A stretch of DNA of 64,000 bases from Novosphingobium sp. TH158 (GTDB lineage Bacteria > Pseudomonadota > Alphaproteobacteria > Sphingomonadales > Sphingomonadaceae), in the NCBI RefSeq assembly GCF_002855555.1, contig NZ_PKRT01000001.1, forward strand, positions 434,001-498,000. The letters run 5' to 3'. Below are positions 11,726-23,220 of the stretch, one piece after another. A model generated the notes under the pieces. It made no database searches, was not told the origin of the DNA, and saw only the letters and a list, made by a program, of their open reading frames with translations. The translations under genes and the position numbers were made by a program. Position 1 is the first letter of the stretch, and every line of letters begins with the position of its first letter.

Positions 11726-12183
11726 AGCCTGACGTCAGCCCGGGTGCCGGGTTCGAAGTGCTTTTCCTCCGAATCCGAATCCTCCACGCCGCGCAGGGCC
11801 TTGGCGAAAACCACCGTGCCCACCGGCTTTTCGCGGCTGCCACCGTCAGGTCCGGCGATGCCGCTGATCGCAACCGCCACGTCGGCACGGCTGTGCTTGA
11901 GCGCGCCGTGCGCCATGGCCCAGACACAGGCAATCGAAACGGCCCCGAAGGTGTCGATGATGTCGGGTGAAACGCCCAGAAGTTCCTGCTTGGCCTCGTT
12001 CGAATAGGTCACGAACCCGCGGTCCAGAACGGCGGAGGAACCCGCGATCTCGGTCAAGGCTGCCGCGACGAGGCCGCCGGTGCAGCTTTCCGCCACCGCA
12101 ACCTTGCGGCCGGCAGCGGCGTTTTCCTCAACCACGCGGCGGGCAAGGGTGGTGAGTTCAGGGGGGAGCAGGGATTCGGGCAT
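11686..12183 (-). CDS. pncC: CinA C-terminal domain protein, nicotinamide-nucleotide amidohydrolase
   Basis: 165 residues. The enzyme deamidates NMN to nicotinate mononucleotide in pyridine-nucleotide salvage. The active-site signature KVAVAESCTGGLVAAALTEIAGSS is at residues 28-51, and ISGIAGPDGGSREKPVGTV is the second family motif. It is the stand-alone form without the N-terminal CinA (MoCF) domain. It is last in the run ispDF - secreted protein - pncC, 6 bases after the previous gene, and overlaps the end of the opposite START gene by 40 bases. Confidence 0.88.
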   Translation of the reverse strand: MPESLLPPELTTLARRVVEENAAAGRKVAVAESCTGGLVAAALTEIAGSSAVLDRGFVTYSNEAKQELLGVSPDIIDTFGAVSIACVWAMAHGALKHSRADVAVAISGIAGPDGGSREKPVGTVVFAKALRGVEDSDSEEKHFEPGTRADVRLQAALVALELLLP

Positions 12184-12189
12184 CTTTGT

Positions 12190-12714
12190 TCAGGCCTTGC
12201 AAATGGCGATCTTGCCGATGCGCGGGTTCTGGCCCTGCGCCATGATGCCCAGCGAAAGGGCAATCAGCTCGGCGGTATTCTCGGGCGGCAGGGGCGAAAG
12301 CAGCCACAGCGCGCGATCGATGGGTTTGCAGCGATCGACCGGGATATGTTCCACCATCAGGCTCGTCACTAGCGTATCGACCACCGGTTGCACCGTGGCG
12401 TCAGGCAGGTTCTTTACCGCATCGACCATCTGGTTGCCCGCACCGACGCGAAGCAGCGCCGCCTTGGCTTCCGGCCACGCCACGCCTTTGCGTGCTGCAT
12501 ACTTCTCGGCCAGCTTCGTACCTTCGCGCGAAAGGTAGGAATCGCTGCCCAGCGCCTTGCCGCAGCGCTGCGTCGTGCCGGCAATCATGCTCGGCATGGC
12601 ATAGGTAGCAACAGCCGTCGCCTCGCGCGGTGTCAGGCAGGTCGTATCGGCTGCCAGCGCGACTTGCGACATGGAGAGGGAGCAGAGGGCGGCAATCGAA
12701 GCAATGGCGCGCAT
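12190..12714 (-). CDS. secreted hypothetical protein
   Basis: 174 residues. A signal peptide (MRAIASIAALCSLSMSQVALA, cleavage about residue 21) is followed by DTTCLTPREATAVATYAMPSMIAGTTQRC. Cysteines at about residues 26, 51, 129 and 172 suggest two periplasmic disulfides. I do not recognise the family; the pattern is that of a small helical periplasmic protein. It lies between ispDF (17-base gap) and pncC (6-base gap) in one transcription unit. Confidence 0.7.
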   Translation of the reverse strand: MRAIASIAALCSLSMSQVALAADTTCLTPREATAVATYAMPSMIAGTTQRCGKALGSDSYLSREGTKLAEKYAARKGVAWPEAKAALLRVGAGNQMVDAVKNLPDATVQPVVDTLVTSLMVEHIPVDRCKPIDRALWLLSPLPPENTAELIALSLGIMAQGQNPRIGKIAICKA

Positions 12715-12731
12715 GGCACTCGCTTTCCGTG

Positions 12732-13883
12732 TCAGTTGCGGACCAGCAGGGCAACGGCCTGGGCAGCAATGCCTTCGCGCCGGCCGGTGCTGCCGAGTCC
12801 TTCCGTGGTCGTCGCCTTGACGCTGACGGTGCCAATGTCAACGCCCATGATCTCTGCCAGCCGCGCGCGCATGGCCTCGCGGTGCGGCCCTATTTTCGGC
12901 GCTTCGCAGATTATGGTCAGGTCGACGTTGCCGATGCTCCATCCCGCCTCTGCCGCGCGCTGCACGGCATGGGCGAGGAACCGGTCCGAGCTGGCACCCT
13001 TCCACTGCGGATCACTAGGCGGGAAGTGCCTCCCGATATCGCCATCTCCCGCCGCGCCGAGGATCGCATCGACGAGCGCATGGATCGCCACGTCCGCATC
13101 GCTATGCCCCGCCAGGCCGTGGCTGTGGTCGATCCGTGCTCCGCACAGCCAAAGGTCTTCGCCCTCGACCAGCCGGTGGACGTCATAGCCCGACCCGACG
13201 CGGAAGGCTGTAGGAGCCTGCGCAAAATCGCCGGGCGTGGTCAGCTTCTTCAGCACTTCGTCTCCTTCGACCAGGGCCACGCCTATGCCCGCCGCCTGCG
13301 CGACTTGCGCATCGTCGCCGGCCAATGGTTCGCCGCTCCACGCGCGATGGGCGGCCAGGATCTCGGGATACCGGAATGCCTGCGGGGTCTGTACGCGGCG
13401 CAGCTCTTCCCGGCGCGCGGGCCTCCCCATCATCGCACCTTCGGTCTGGGTCAGCGAGTCGATCACGGGCAGGACGGGAATCGCCGCATCATGGCGGGCG
13501 AGGGCATCGAGCAGCCGTTCGAGCACAGCGACCGGAACGTCGGGCCGGGCAGCGTCATGGATCAGCACCGCACTCGGCGCATCGGCCTCAAGGCTTTCCA
13601 GAGCGGCGCGGACCGACGCCTGTCGCGTCGCTCCGCCGGTTACCAGCCGCGCGCCGGGAATGCCTGCCAGCGCAGCCTCTGCAATGGCTTCCGCACCTTC
13701 GGGAACGGCAACCACGATCGGGGAAATGCCTTCTGCGGCGAATCGTTCCGCCGCATGGCGGAGAAGGGGCTTGCCGCGCCAGGGGGCAAACTGCTTCGGC
13801 ACAGGCTGGCCAGCGCGCAGCCCGGCTCCGGCAGCAACGATCACGGCAGCTAGGCCGGGCAGCGATTGGGCAATGCGCTCCAT
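12732..13883 (-). CDS. ispDF: bifunctional IspDF, isoprenoid precursor synthesis (MEP pathway)
   Basis: 383 residues from ATG 13883 (MERIAQSL). The N-terminal half is IspD, 2-C-methyl-D-erythritol 4-phosphate cytidylyltransferase, with VIVAAGAGLRAG, PKQF and HDAARPD. The C-terminal half is IspF, the 2,4-cyclodiphosphate synthase, with GYDVHRL, LAGHSDADVAIHALVDAILGAAGDGDIG and TTTEGLGSTGRREGI. The fusion is usual in alphaproteobacteria. The middle enzyme IspE must be encoded elsewhere. It starts back to back with dusB, 74 bases apart. Confidence 0.95.
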   Translation of the reverse strand: MERIAQSLPGLAAVIVAAGAGLRAGQPVPKQFAPWRGKPLLRHAAERFAAEGISPIVVAVPEGAEAIAEAALAGIPGARLVTGGATRQASVRAALESLEADAPSAVLIHDAARPDVPVAVLERLLDALARHDAAIPVLPVIDSLTQTEGAMMGRPARREELRRVQTPQAFRYPEILAAHRAWSGEPLAGDDAQVAQAAGIGVALVEGDEVLKKLTTPGDFAQAPTAFRVGSGYDVHRLVEGEDLWLCGARIDHSHGLAGHSDADVAIHALVDAILGAAGDGDIGRHFPPSDPQWKGASSDRFLAHAVQRAAEAGWSIGNVDLTIICEAPKIGPHREAMRARLAEIMGVDIGTVSVKATTTEGLGSTGRREGIAAQAVALLVRN

Positions 13884-13957
13884 GTTCCTGTCGCGGGTAA
13901 TACCTTGCGGTTCGCGGGGCAATCCACTAAGCGCTGCCCAAATTTTAGGCACAGATC

Positions 13958-14974
13958 ATGAGCTCCGTTCCCGTCCCTCCCCAGTTGAAGCCGATCGCCG
14001 TCGGACCGGTCGCGATCGATTGTCCGGTGATCCTCGCCCCGATGACAGGCGTCAGCGATTTGCCGTTCCGCCGGATGGTGCGCCGTTTCGGGTCCGGGCT
14101 GAACGTGACAGAGATGATCGCAAGCCCGGCGGCTATCCGCGAAACGCGCCAGTCGCTGCAAAAGGCGATGTGGGATCCGGCCGAGGACCCGGTTTCCATG
14201 CAGCTTGTCGGCTGCGAGCCCGCACAGATGGCCGAGGCGGCGAAGCTGGTGGAGGATCGCGGTGCCGCGATTATCGACATCAACATGGGCTGCCCGGTTC
14301 GCAAGGTGGTCAACGGCGACGCGGGATCGGCGCTGATGCGCGACGTGCCATTGGCGACCAGGCTGATCGAGGCCACGGTGAAGGCTGTGAAGGTGCCGGT
14401 GACGGTGAAGATGCGGATGGGCTGGTGTCATGACAGCCTCAATGCCCCGGAACTCGCCCGCATTGCCGAAGATCTCGGCGCGAAGATGGTGACGATCCAC
14501 GGCCGCACGCGAAACCAGATGTACCGGGGTGAGGCGGACTGGGGCTTCGTGCGCAGCGTGAAGGATGCGGTTTCCATCCCCGTCATCGTCAACGGTGATA
14601 TCTGCACGATTGCCGACGTGGCGCAGGCGCTGGAACAGTCCGGCGCGGACGGAGTGATGGTCGGTCGCGGGGCCTATGGCAAACCGTGGCTGCTGGCGCA
14701 GATGATGCACTGGCTGCGCACCGGAAGCGCGATAGCAGAGCCTGATATCGACACCCAGTTCGAGACCATGATCGAGCATTACGAGATGATGCTGGAGCTT
14801 TACGGCCGGGACACTGGCGTCAAGATGGCACGCAAGCACCTGGGCTGGTACACGAAAGGCCTGCATGGCTCGGCAGAATTCCGAAATAAGGTCAACTTTG
14901 TCGATCAAGCTGATGAAGTTTTGAGGCTACTTCGGGAATTCTATGTGCCGTTCCTGAAGCGGCAAGCGGCCTGA
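13958..14974 (+). CDS. dusB: tRNA-dihydrouridine synthase B (NifR3 family)
   Basis: 338 residues. This FMN enzyme reduces uridine to dihydrouridine in the tRNA D-loop. Landmarks are [41 protein letters not shown] with the catalytic Cys, [18 protein letters not shown] and [13 protein letters not shown]. In alphaproteobacteria the gene, historically nifR3, regularly precedes ntrB and ntrC, as it does here (11-base gap to ntrB). It probably heads the operon. Confidence 0.95.
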   Translation: MSSVPVPPQLKPIAVGPVAIDCPVILAPMTGVSDLPFRRMVRRFGSGLNVTEMIASPAAIRETRQSLQKAMWDPAEDPVSMQLVGCEPAQMAEAAKLVEDRGAAIIDINMGCPVRKVVNGDAGSALMRDVPLATRLIEATVKAVKVPVTVKMRMGWCHDSLNAPELARIAEDLGAKMVTIHGRTRNQMYRGEADWGFVRSVKDAVSIPVIVNGDICTIADVAQALEQSGADGVMVGRGAYGKPWLLAQMMHWLRTGSAIAEPDIDTQFETMIEHYEMMLELYGRDTGVKMARKHLGWYTKGLHGSAEFRNKVNFVDQADEVLRLLREFYVPFLKRQAA

Positions 14975-14985
14975 GCAGGCTGGCC

Positions 14986-16067
14986 GTGCCGGACTTCCCC
15001 GATGCCCAGCGGCAGCTCGCCTCGATCGGGCTGGCGGTCGTTCTGCTTGGGCCCGGGCAGAAGGTGGTCCAGGCGAACCCGGCAGCCGAACAGTTCTTCG
15101 GGCAGAGTCTGCGGCGCTTGCAGGGGCATGCCTTCACCGAACTCGTCGGTTTCGCCGACCCCCGCATGATCGAACGGCTGGCAGACAGCGATGCACCGAT
15201 ATCAGCCTGTGATATCAGTGCGGATTTGCCCGGCATCGGTCCCAAACGGCTCGACATGACGGTTTCGCCCGTGATCGACGAGCAGGGCTGGCAGATCGTC
15301 ACCCTGCAGGACGCCAGCGCCGCCGAGGCGCTCGGCGGGGATAGCGGCGCGAACGAGGAATCGGTCCTGCGGGCACCCGAAATCCTGGCGCATGAGATCA
15401 AGAACCCGCTTTCCGGCATTCGCGGTGCGGCGCAATTGCTGGCCCGCAAGCTCGATGAAAAAGACCGCGCGCTGACCGGGCTGATCGCGGACGAGGTTGA
15501 TCGCATCGCGCGGCTGATCGACGAGATGCAGGCGCTTTCCAGCCGCACGGTCGCCCCCGTCGGGCCGTGCAACCTGCACGAAGCCGTCCGCCGGGCCCGC
15601 GCCGTGCTTGATGCGGCGGGGAAGGGCAAGGCGATCGAGGAAGAATTCGACCCCTCGCTGCCTCCGGTCCTGGGCAGTCGCGACGGTCTGTTGCAGGTAT
15701 TGATCAACCTCCTCTCGAACGCGGTGGAAGCCTGTCAGGGCAGCCCCGGTGCGCGGGTCATCGTGCGCACGCGGTTTTCCAGCGGCATCCAGCTTTCGGC
15801 GGCCACGCCAGGCGCCAAGCCGGTACGCCTGCCCATCGAATTGCGCGTCAGCGATAACGGGCCGGGCGTCGATCCGGCGATGCGCGACCATATTTTCGAG
15901 CCCTTCGTCACCACCAAGAAGACCGGGCAGGGCCTGGGCCTCGCACTCGTGCGCAAACTGGTGCGCGACATGAACGGGCGCATCACTCACGAGCGTGACG
16001 AGTCTGGCGGATGGACCCATTTCCGCCTGCACCTGCCGCTGGCAACCGCAGAAGGAAAATCCCCGCG

Positions 16068-16071
<4 letters not shown>
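14986..16071 (+). CDS. ntrB: nitrogen regulation sensor histidine kinase NtrB (NRII)
   Basis: 361 residues from GTG 14986, 11 bases after dusB. An N-terminal PAS domain (about residues 8-110) precedes the H-box [12 protein letters not shown] with phospho-His136. The N-box LINLLSNAVEAC and G-boxes DNGPGVDP and TGQGLGLALV follow. There are no membrane segments, so it is soluble. It phosphorylates or dephosphorylates NtrC under control of PII proteins according to nitrogen status. Its stop overlaps the ntrC start (ATGA). Confidence 0.94.
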
Positions 16072-17480
<1,409 letters not shown>

Positions 17481-17499
17481 CGCGCTCGAAACAAAGGCC

Positions 17500-17536
17500 T
17501 TGCAATTCTGCAACAGTCACGTTGTAACCCTGCAAC
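17500..17536. repeat. short inverted repeats ahead of ntrY
   Basis: TTGCA-ATTC-TGCAA (17500-17513) and GTTG-N8-CAAC (17521-17536) fill most of the 57-base ntrC-ntrY gap and end one base before the ntrY ATG. CTGCAAC occurs twice. They could be a regulator site or an mRNA structure limiting ntrY translation. No known consensus was matched. Confidence 0.25.
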
Positions 17537-17537
17537 G

Positions 17538-19766
17538 ATGAGTGAAATTCAGGCCCGAAAGCGCAGTGCATTGCAGCGTTTTTGGCGGCGTATGCAGGTT
17601 TCTGCCCGCCGGGCGAATTTCATTGCGACACTGGCGTTTCTCTCCGGCCTGGCCTTTGTCATCATGTCGGGCATCACCTGGTACACGGTGACCCAGCCGG
17701 ACGAGAAGGGGAACCTTCTCAGCACCAATGTAACGGCCTCGCTGCTGATCGGCACACTGGTTCCGGCCATGACCCTGCTGGTCCTGCTCGGCCGTCGCCT
17801 GGCAAAGCAACGCGCGGCGGAAACGCTGGGCGGCACCGGGCGTTTGCACACGCAGCTTGTGCTGCTGTTCTCGATCATCGCGGCAATTCCGACGCTGCTG
17901 GTCGTGATCTTCGCCTCCGTCCTGTTTCAGTCGGGCGTCGAGTTCTGGTTCTCTGACAAGTCGCGCGGGCTGCTGGAGAACGCCAACAAGCTGGCGCGCG
18001 GCTATTACGAGCAGAATGTCCGTGACGTGGGCAATGAATCGATCATGATGGCCAGCGACCTGCACCAGTACCTCGGGCAGGTGCCGATCCTCAGCCCCGC
18101 CTTCCGCGAAGGCTATTCCTATCAGGTGCTCAACCGGCGGCTGAACGAAAGCGCGATCCTGCAAAAGGGGCCGGACGGCAAGCTGCTGACTGTCGCCATC
18201 GTCGATCCCGAAGGCAATGCGACGCGCGAACGGGTAAAGCCCGCCACGCTGGCTCGTCTCGAGAAAGGTGAGCCGCTGGTGGTTGAGGTCAACGCCAACC
18301 GCGTCGAGGCGGTCACGGCGATCGACCGGCAGGCTGGCATTTATCTCTATGCCGCTCGCAGCTCGGACCTGCTTGCTTTCAGCCAGGGCCAGCGAGCCGA
18401 GAATATCGTGCGCGATTACGAGCTTCTGACCGCGCGTGCCCGGCAATTGCAGCTGCGCTTCAACATCCTGCTGTTCACCTTCTCGCTCGCGATTGTCGGC
18501 TTTGCGGTGTGGATCGCCCTGCGCTTTGCGGACCGGCAGGTGAAGCCGCTTTACGATCTGGTTTCCGCTGCGCGGCAGGTTGGTGCCGGTAACTTCTCGA
18601 TGCGGGTCGAAGGACGCACCGGCGCGGACGAGGTGGGCCTGCTCAACCGCGCCTTCAACCGCATGACCGCGCAGCTGGAACGTCAGACGCAGGCCCTCGT
18701 CAGCGCCAACCAGCAGTTGCATGAACGCCGCGCCTTTATCGAGGCGGTTCTGGAATCGGTTTCCGCCGGCGTCATCTCGATTGACGGTGATGGCGAGATC
18801 AAGCTGATCAACAGTCCCGCAATGCGCCTGCTGTTCGATCGATCCGAGCAGGAGCCGATTGACACCAGCCTGGCAGAAGCCGCACCGCAGCTGGCCGCGC
18901 TTGTCGAGACCGGGCGCGATCAGGCGGTGATCCAGTACGGCAAGGGCAACGAACTGCTGACCCTTGCGGTGAAGATCGCAAAGGACCGCACTGGTCACGT
19001 GATATCATTTGAAGATATCACGCGGCAGGTCCTCGACCAGAGGCAGGCGGCGTGGTCGGATGTCGCCCGTCGCATCGCGCACGAGATCAAGAACCCGCTT
19101 ACCCCGATCCAGCTCGCGACTGAGCGGCTCAACCGCCGGTACAAGAAGCAGATCGAACAGGATCCGGAACTGTTCGAGGAACTGACCAGCACCATCATCC
19201 GGCAGGTGGGGGACCTGCGCAAGATGGTCGACGAGTTCTCCTCCTTCGCGCGTCTGCCTAAGCCCGTGTTCCGCAACGAAGATCCGGTCGATCTGGCCCG
19301 GCAGGCGCTGTTCCTTCAGGAAGTTGCCCGTCCGGACATCGATTTCTCGTTCAGCGCCGATGCGGCCATGCCAGATCGCGTGATGTGCGATCGCCACCAG
19401 TTCGGCCAGGCGATGACCAACGTGCTGAAGAATGCAACCGAAGCGGTGGAAGCGCGGGCGCGCAGCGCCGCGGCGGACTATCGCGGCAAGGTCTCGGTTT
19501 CGATGCGCGGGGAAGGGGAGTCCTTCGTCATCGCAATAACTGACAATGGCATCGGCCTGCCACAGGACCGCGAGCGGATCGTCGAGCCCTATGTAACCAC
19601 GCGCGAGAAGGGCACGGGGCTCGGCCTCGCTATCGTCAAGAAGATCGTCGAGGAACACGGCGGCGAGATGACCTTCGCTTCGGTCGAAAGCGGGGGAACC
19701 CAGGTCACAATGCGTTTTGCGCGCGATCCGCTCTCGGGTGAGCGGGCGCCACAGGCAGCGGAATAG
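17538..19766 (+). CDS. ntrY: sensor histidine kinase NtrY
   Basis: 742 residues. Membrane helices lie near residues 30-50, 60-82, 100-125 and 305-330. An extracytoplasmic sensing region lies between the last two. HAMP (about 330-385), PAS (about 395-490), H-box [24 protein letters not shown] (His about residue 515), N-box [10 protein letters not shown] and G-boxes DNGIGLP and [11 protein letters not shown] follow. NtrYX influences nitrogen metabolism and, in several alphaproteobacteria, redox and envelope responses. ntrX follows 15 bases later. Confidence 0.93.
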   Translation: MSEIQARKRSALQRFWRRMQVSARRANFIATLAFLSGLAFVIMSGITWYTVTQPDEKGNLLSTNVTASLLIGTLVPAMTLLVLLGRRLAKQRAAETLGGTGRLHTQLVLLFSIIAAIPTLLVVIFASVLFQSGVEFWFSDKSRGLLENANKLARGYYEQNVRDVGNESIMMASDLHQYLGQVPILSPAFREGYSYQVLNRRLNESAILQKGPDGKLLTVAIVDPEGNATRERVKPATLARLEKGEPLVVEVNANRVEAVTAIDRQAGIYLYAARSSDLLAFSQGQRAENIVRDYELLTARARQLQLRFNILLFTFSLAIVGFAVWIALRFADRQVKPLYDLVSAARQVGAGNFSMRVEGRTGADEVGLLNRAFNRMTAQLERQTQALVSANQQLHERRAFIEAVLESVSAGVISIDGDGEIKLINSPAMRLLFDRSEQEPIDTSLAEAAPQLAALVETGRDQAVIQYGKGNELLTLAVKIAKDRTGHVISFEDITRQVLDQRQAAWSDVARRIAHEIKNPLTPIQLATERLNRRYKKQIEQDPELFEELTSTIIRQVGDLRKMVDEFSSFARLPKPVFRNEDPVDLARQALFLQEVARPDIDFSFSADAAMPDRVMCDRHQFGQAMTNVLKNATEAVEARARSAAADYRGKVSVSMRGEGESFVIAITDNGIGLPQDRERIVEPYVTTREKGTGLGLAIVKKIVEEHGGEMTFASVESGGTQVTMRFARDPLSGERAPQAAE

Positions 19767-19781
19767 GTTGGAGCACAAGGA

Positions 19782-21170
19782 ATGGCACTCGAGATTCTGA
19801 TCGTCGACGATGAACGCGATATCCGCGATCTTGTCGCCGGCGTGCTCAGCGATGAGGGCTACGAATGCCGCACTGCGGGAGACAGCGCCGCAGCGCTTGC
19901 CGCCATCGACGAGCGCCGGCCGAGCCTGGTGCTGCTCGACGTCTGGCTGCACGGCAGCCCGATGGACGGGCTGGAAGTGCTCGATGCGATCAAGGCGCGC
20001 GAACCGGAACTGCCGGTGATCATCTTTTCGGGTCACGGCAATATTGATACGGCAGTCTCGGCCATCAGCCGCGGCGCGATGGATTTCATCGAAAAGCCTT
20101 TCGAGGCCGAACGACTGCTGCTGCTGGTTGGCCGGGCGACCGAGACGGAGCGGCTGCGGCGCGAAAATGCGCGGCTGCGGCAGAATACGGCGCCGGAGTT
20201 CGAATTCACCGGAAATTCCAGTGCGATCAACCAGGTGAGGGCAACTCTTAAACGGGTTGCTAACACTGGGAGCCGCCTGCTCATCACGGGGCCGGCAGGT
20301 TCCGGCAAGGAAGTCGCGGCTCGCATCCTCCATTCCTGGAGCCCGCGCGCCGGCAACGCCTTCGTCAGCGTCAATTCCGCTCGCATCACCCCTGAACGCT
20401 TCGAGCAGGAGCTTTTCGGCGAAGAGCAGGATGGCAACCTCCTTCGCCCCGGCCTTCTCGAAATGGCAGACGGCGGCACGCTCTATTTCGATGAAGTGGC
20501 CGACATGCCGCTCTCGACGCAGGCGCGCATCCTGCGGGTGCTGACCGAACAGGCTTTCGTGCGGGTTGGCGGCAACCGGCAGGTGAGGGTGGATGTGCGC
20601 GTCATCTCCTCGACCTCCAAGGATCTTGAAAAGGAGATTGCCGAGCGCCGGTTCCGCGAGGACCTGTTCTATCGGCTCAATGTCGTGCCGGTTGCAGTCC
20701 CCGCGCTTTCCGACCGGCGCGATGACATTCCGGTGCTCGTCGATCACTTCTTCGCGCGCTATGCCGCCGATCAGGGCCTTGCGCCGCCGGAAATCGCTCC
20801 GGAAGCCATGGCCGCGCTGCAAAGCTACGAGTGGCCCGGCAACGTGCGCCAGTTGCGCAATGTCGTGGAACGCACCGTGATCCTTACGCCGCGCGACAAG
20901 CTCGACCGGATCGAATCGGACATGCTGCCGCCCGAAATCCTTTCAGGCCGGATTGCCGGTGACAGCGGCATGTCGTCGCTGATGGGGGTGCCGCTGCGCG
21001 AGGCCCGTGAAAACTTCGAGCGGGAGTACCTTCGGGTCCAGATCCGGCGGTTTTCCGGGAACATCTCGAAGACCGCGACGTTCATCGGCATGGAGCGATC
21101 GGCACTTCACCGCAAGCTGAAGCTGCTGGGCATGGCAGGCAAGGAAGGCGACGAAGAGGGCGATTCCTGA
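19782..21170 (+). CDS. ntrX: response regulator NtrX
   Basis: 462 residues. The receiver has phospho-Asp53 (LLDVWLHG). An AAA+ domain follows with Walker A GPAGSGKE (170-177) and Walker [14 protein letters not shown]-terminal Fis-like helix-turn-helix is [23 protein letters not shown]. The GAFTGA loop needed to contact sigma-54 is missing: residues 211-225 read [15 protein letters not shown]. That is typical of alphaproteobacterial NtrX and implies it does not act as a normal sigma-54 activator. It forms a two-component pair with ntrY just upstream. Confidence 0.93.
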   Translation: MALEILIVDDERDIRDLVAGVLSDEGYECRTAGDSAAALAAIDERRPSLVLLDVWLHGSPMDGLEVLDAIKAREPELPVIIFSGHGNIDTAVSAISRGAMDFIEKPFEAERLLLLVGRATETERLRRENARLRQNTAPEFEFTGNSSAINQVRATLKRVANTGSRLLITGPAGSGKEVAARILHSWSPRAGNAFVSVNSARITPERFEQELFGEEQDGNLLRPGLLEMADGGTLYFDEVADMPLSTQARILRVLTEQAFVRVGGNRQVRVDVRVISSTSKDLEKEIAERRFREDLFYRLNVVPVAVPALSDRRDDIPVLVDHFFARYAADQGLAPPEIAPEAMAALQSYEWPGNVRQLRNVVERTVILTPRDKLDRIESDMLPPEILSGRIAGDSGMSSLMGVPLREARENFEREYLRVQIRRFSGNISKTATFIGMERSALHRKLKLLGMAGKEGDEEGDS

Positions 21171-21189
21171 CACGATTTGTGTGATCGTG
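21171..21189 (+). terminator. weak hairpin after ntrX
   Basis: CACGAT-TTGTGTG-ATCGTG, a 6-bp stem starting at the base after the ntrX stop, followed by GATCGATTTCTTGATTT, which is only moderately T-rich. It may end the ntr transcript. The 158-base gap to hfq probably also holds the hfq promoter, but I could not define it. Confidence 0.35.
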
Positions 21190-21328
21190 GATCGATTTCT
21201 TGATTTACCTCACTGACACAAGGTTGTAACTTCCTGAGACAAACGGCTGTTTTCATCCGCGCGCAAGCGGGACGGATGGCCAGATCGCGGACCGTATCAG
21301 CGGCCGCCAAGATAGAAGGAAAGACCAT

Positions 21329-21886
21329 ATGCCAACCTCAGGAAAGACCCTCTCCGCGCGTCCCCGCTCCACGCCGGAACCGAAGGAGGAGGTCGTGCCC
21401 GTATCCGGCAAGGGCAGCCCCAATCTCCAGGATCAGTTCCTCAACCTGCTGCGCCGCAACAAGACCCCGGTGACGATGTTCCTCGTCAAGGGCGTGAAGC
21501 TGCAGGGTATCGTGACCTGGTTTGACAATTTCTCGATCCTGCTGCGTCGCGACGGTGCATCCCAGCTTGTCTACAAGCACGCGATCAGCACGATCATGCC
21601 CAGCCAGCCGGTCGATGCGCGCCAGTTCACCAGCGCGGAAGGCAACAAGAAACAGCGCCTGCTGCAGGACGTGTTCCTGGCCTCGGTTCGCCAGGCAGGC
21701 GTGCAGGTCACCATGTTCCTGGTCAATGGCGTGATGCTGCAGGGTCGCGTTGCGGCCTATGACCTGTTTTGCATGCTGCTCGAACGCGAAGGCTACGTGC
21801 AGCTTGCCTACAAGCATGCTGTCTCGACCATCCAGCCGGTCACCCCGGTCGACCTGCATGGCGAGGACGACGAGGACGAAGCCTGA
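21329..21886 (+). CDS. hfq: RNA chaperone Hfq, fused double-domain form
   Basis: 185 residues, about twice a normal Hfq. There are two complete Sm-fold units: residues about 33-95 ([19 protein letters not shown] to [14 protein letters not shown]) and about 112-174 ([19 protein letters not shown] to [13 protein letters not shown]). Both keep the Gln-Asp start and the YKH motif. The rim arginine pair is RR (42-43) in unit 1 but VRQ (120-122) in unit 2. A 30-residue N-terminal extension and an acidic tail flank them. It binds small RNAs and mRNAs; six Sm units would need only three chains. It is followed by the overlapping hflX. Confidence 0.95.
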   Translation: MPTSGKTLSARPRSTPEPKEEVVPVSGKGSPNLQDQFLNLLRRNKTPVTMFLVKGVKLQGIVTWFDNFSILLRRDGASQLVYKHAISTIMPSQPVDARQFTSAEGNKKQRLLQDVFLASVRQAGVQVTMFLVNGVMLQGRVAAYDLFCMLLEREGYVQLAYKHAVSTIQPVTPVDLHGEDDEDEA

Positions 21887-23220
21887 ACCAGAATGAAGAC
21901 CTTGCTGGCGAGGTAACCCGCGGTGCCCGGGCCGTGGTCGTGTGCCCGGTGATCCGGGGCAAGGGCCGCGGCGGCGAGGTCGACAGCGACAGCCGGCTCG
22001 AAGAGGCCAAGGGGCTGGCACTGGCCATCGGACTGGTCGTTGCCGAACGGCTGATCATCCCCATTCGCGATCCCAAAGCGGGCACGCTGTTCGGGGAAGG
22101 GCAGATCCAGAACATTGCCACCGCCTGCACCTTAGGCGAGGCAGAGCTGGTGGTGGTGGACGGCTCGCTCACCGCGATCCAGCAGCGCAACCTTGAGGAA
22201 AAGCTGAAGCGCAAGGTTATCGACCGGACCGGGCTGATCCTCGAAATCTTCGGCGAACGTGCCCGGACCGCCGAAGGGCGCCTTCAGGTCGAGCTTGCCC
22301 ACCTTGATTACCAGGCGGGCCGGCTCGTTCGCAGCTGGACACACCTTGAGCGCCAGCGCGGCGGTTTTGGCTTCCTTGGCGGCCCAGGCGAAACTCAGAT
22401 CGAGGCGGACCGCCGGATGATCCGCGATCGCATGGCGCGGCTGCGGCGCGAGCTTGAGCAGGTGCGCCGCACGCGGGGCTTGCACCGACAGCGGCGCGGC
22501 AAGGCACCTTGGCCCGTGATCGCGCTGGTGGGTTACACCAATGCCGGCAAGAGCACGCTGTTCAACCGTCTCACGGGTGCCGACGTCATGGCGGAAGACC
22601 TGCTCTTCGCCACGCTCGATCCGACCATGCGCGCGATCCGGCTGCCCGGGGTCGAAAAGGCCATCCTTTCGGATACCGTGGGCTTCATTTCCGACCTGCC
22701 GACCCAGCTTGTCGCGGCCTTCCGCGCGACGCTTGAGGAGGTGACCGCGGCCGATGTCATCGTCCACGTGCGCGATATCGCCAATCCCGACAGCGCGGCG
22801 CAAAAGGCGCAGGTTCTCGAAGTGCTCGCCGGGCTCGGGATTGTCGATGGCGAGGAAGACGGCGAAGCGCGGGTTCCTATTGTCGAAGTCTGGAACAAAT
22901 GGGATCTTCTCGATCCCGCGCAAGTCGAAGATCTGGAGGAAAAGCGGCAGCGGCGCAGGGATGAGAAGATCATTATCCTGTCCGCACTTACCGGTCATAA
23001 TTGCAGTGTTCTGCTAGAAGAATTGGGCGCCTTGCTGACGGGCGATGCGCGCCTTCACCTGTTCACGATTCCCGCCAGCGACGGCCAGCGGATAGCGTGG
23101 CTGCATTCGCATGGCGAAGTGGTGGGCGACGAGGATGGCGGAGAAGGGGAGGAGGGCCCCCTGAGGCGGCTCAGCGTTCGGCTGACGCCGCGTGAACTGG
23201 GGCGCTATTCACGCCTCTGA
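21883..23220 (+). CDS. hflX: ribosome-associated GTPase HflX, apparent CTG start
   Basis: 445 residues if begun at CTG 21883. This codon overlaps the hfq stop (CTGA) and has GAGGA (21872-21876) 6 bases upstream. In frame there is no ATG, GTG or TTG between an ATG at 21769, deep inside hfq, and a GTG at 21934, inside the conserved RGARAVVV start of the fold. The HflX N-domain carries [30 protein letters not shown]. The G domain has GYTNAGKST (G1), [10 protein letters not shown] (G3) and NKWD (G4). It splits or rescues ribosomes under stress. Its end overlaps mazG by 12 bases. Confidence 0.9.
   Translation: MNQNEDLAGEVTRGARAVVVCPVIRGKGRGGEVDSDSRLEEAKGLALAIGLVVAERLIIPIRDPKAGTLFGEGQIQNIATACTLGEAELVVVDGSLTAIQQRNLEEKLKRKVIDRTGLILEIFGERARTAEGRLQVELAHLDYQAGRLVRSWTHLERQRGGFGFLGGPGETQIEADRRMIRDRMARLRRELEQVRRTRGLHRQRRGKAPWPVIALVGYTNAGKSTLFNRLTGADVMAEDLLFATLDPTMRAIRLPGVEKAILSDTVGFISDLPTQLVAAFRATLEEVTAADVIVHVRDIANPDSAAQKAQVLEVLAGLGIVDGEEDGEARVPIVEVWNKWDLLDPAQVEDLEEKRQRRRDEKIIILSALTGHNCSVLLEELGALLTGDARLHLFTIPASDGQRIAWLHSHGEVVGDEDGGEGEEGPLRRLSVRLTPRELGRYSRL

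Noticed and set aside
21769..21882. ATG 21769 as the start of hflX
   Set aside because: It would place 38 residues of non-conserved Arg/Cys-rich sequence inside the second Hfq domain; the CTG with a good ribosome site and stop overlap fits better.
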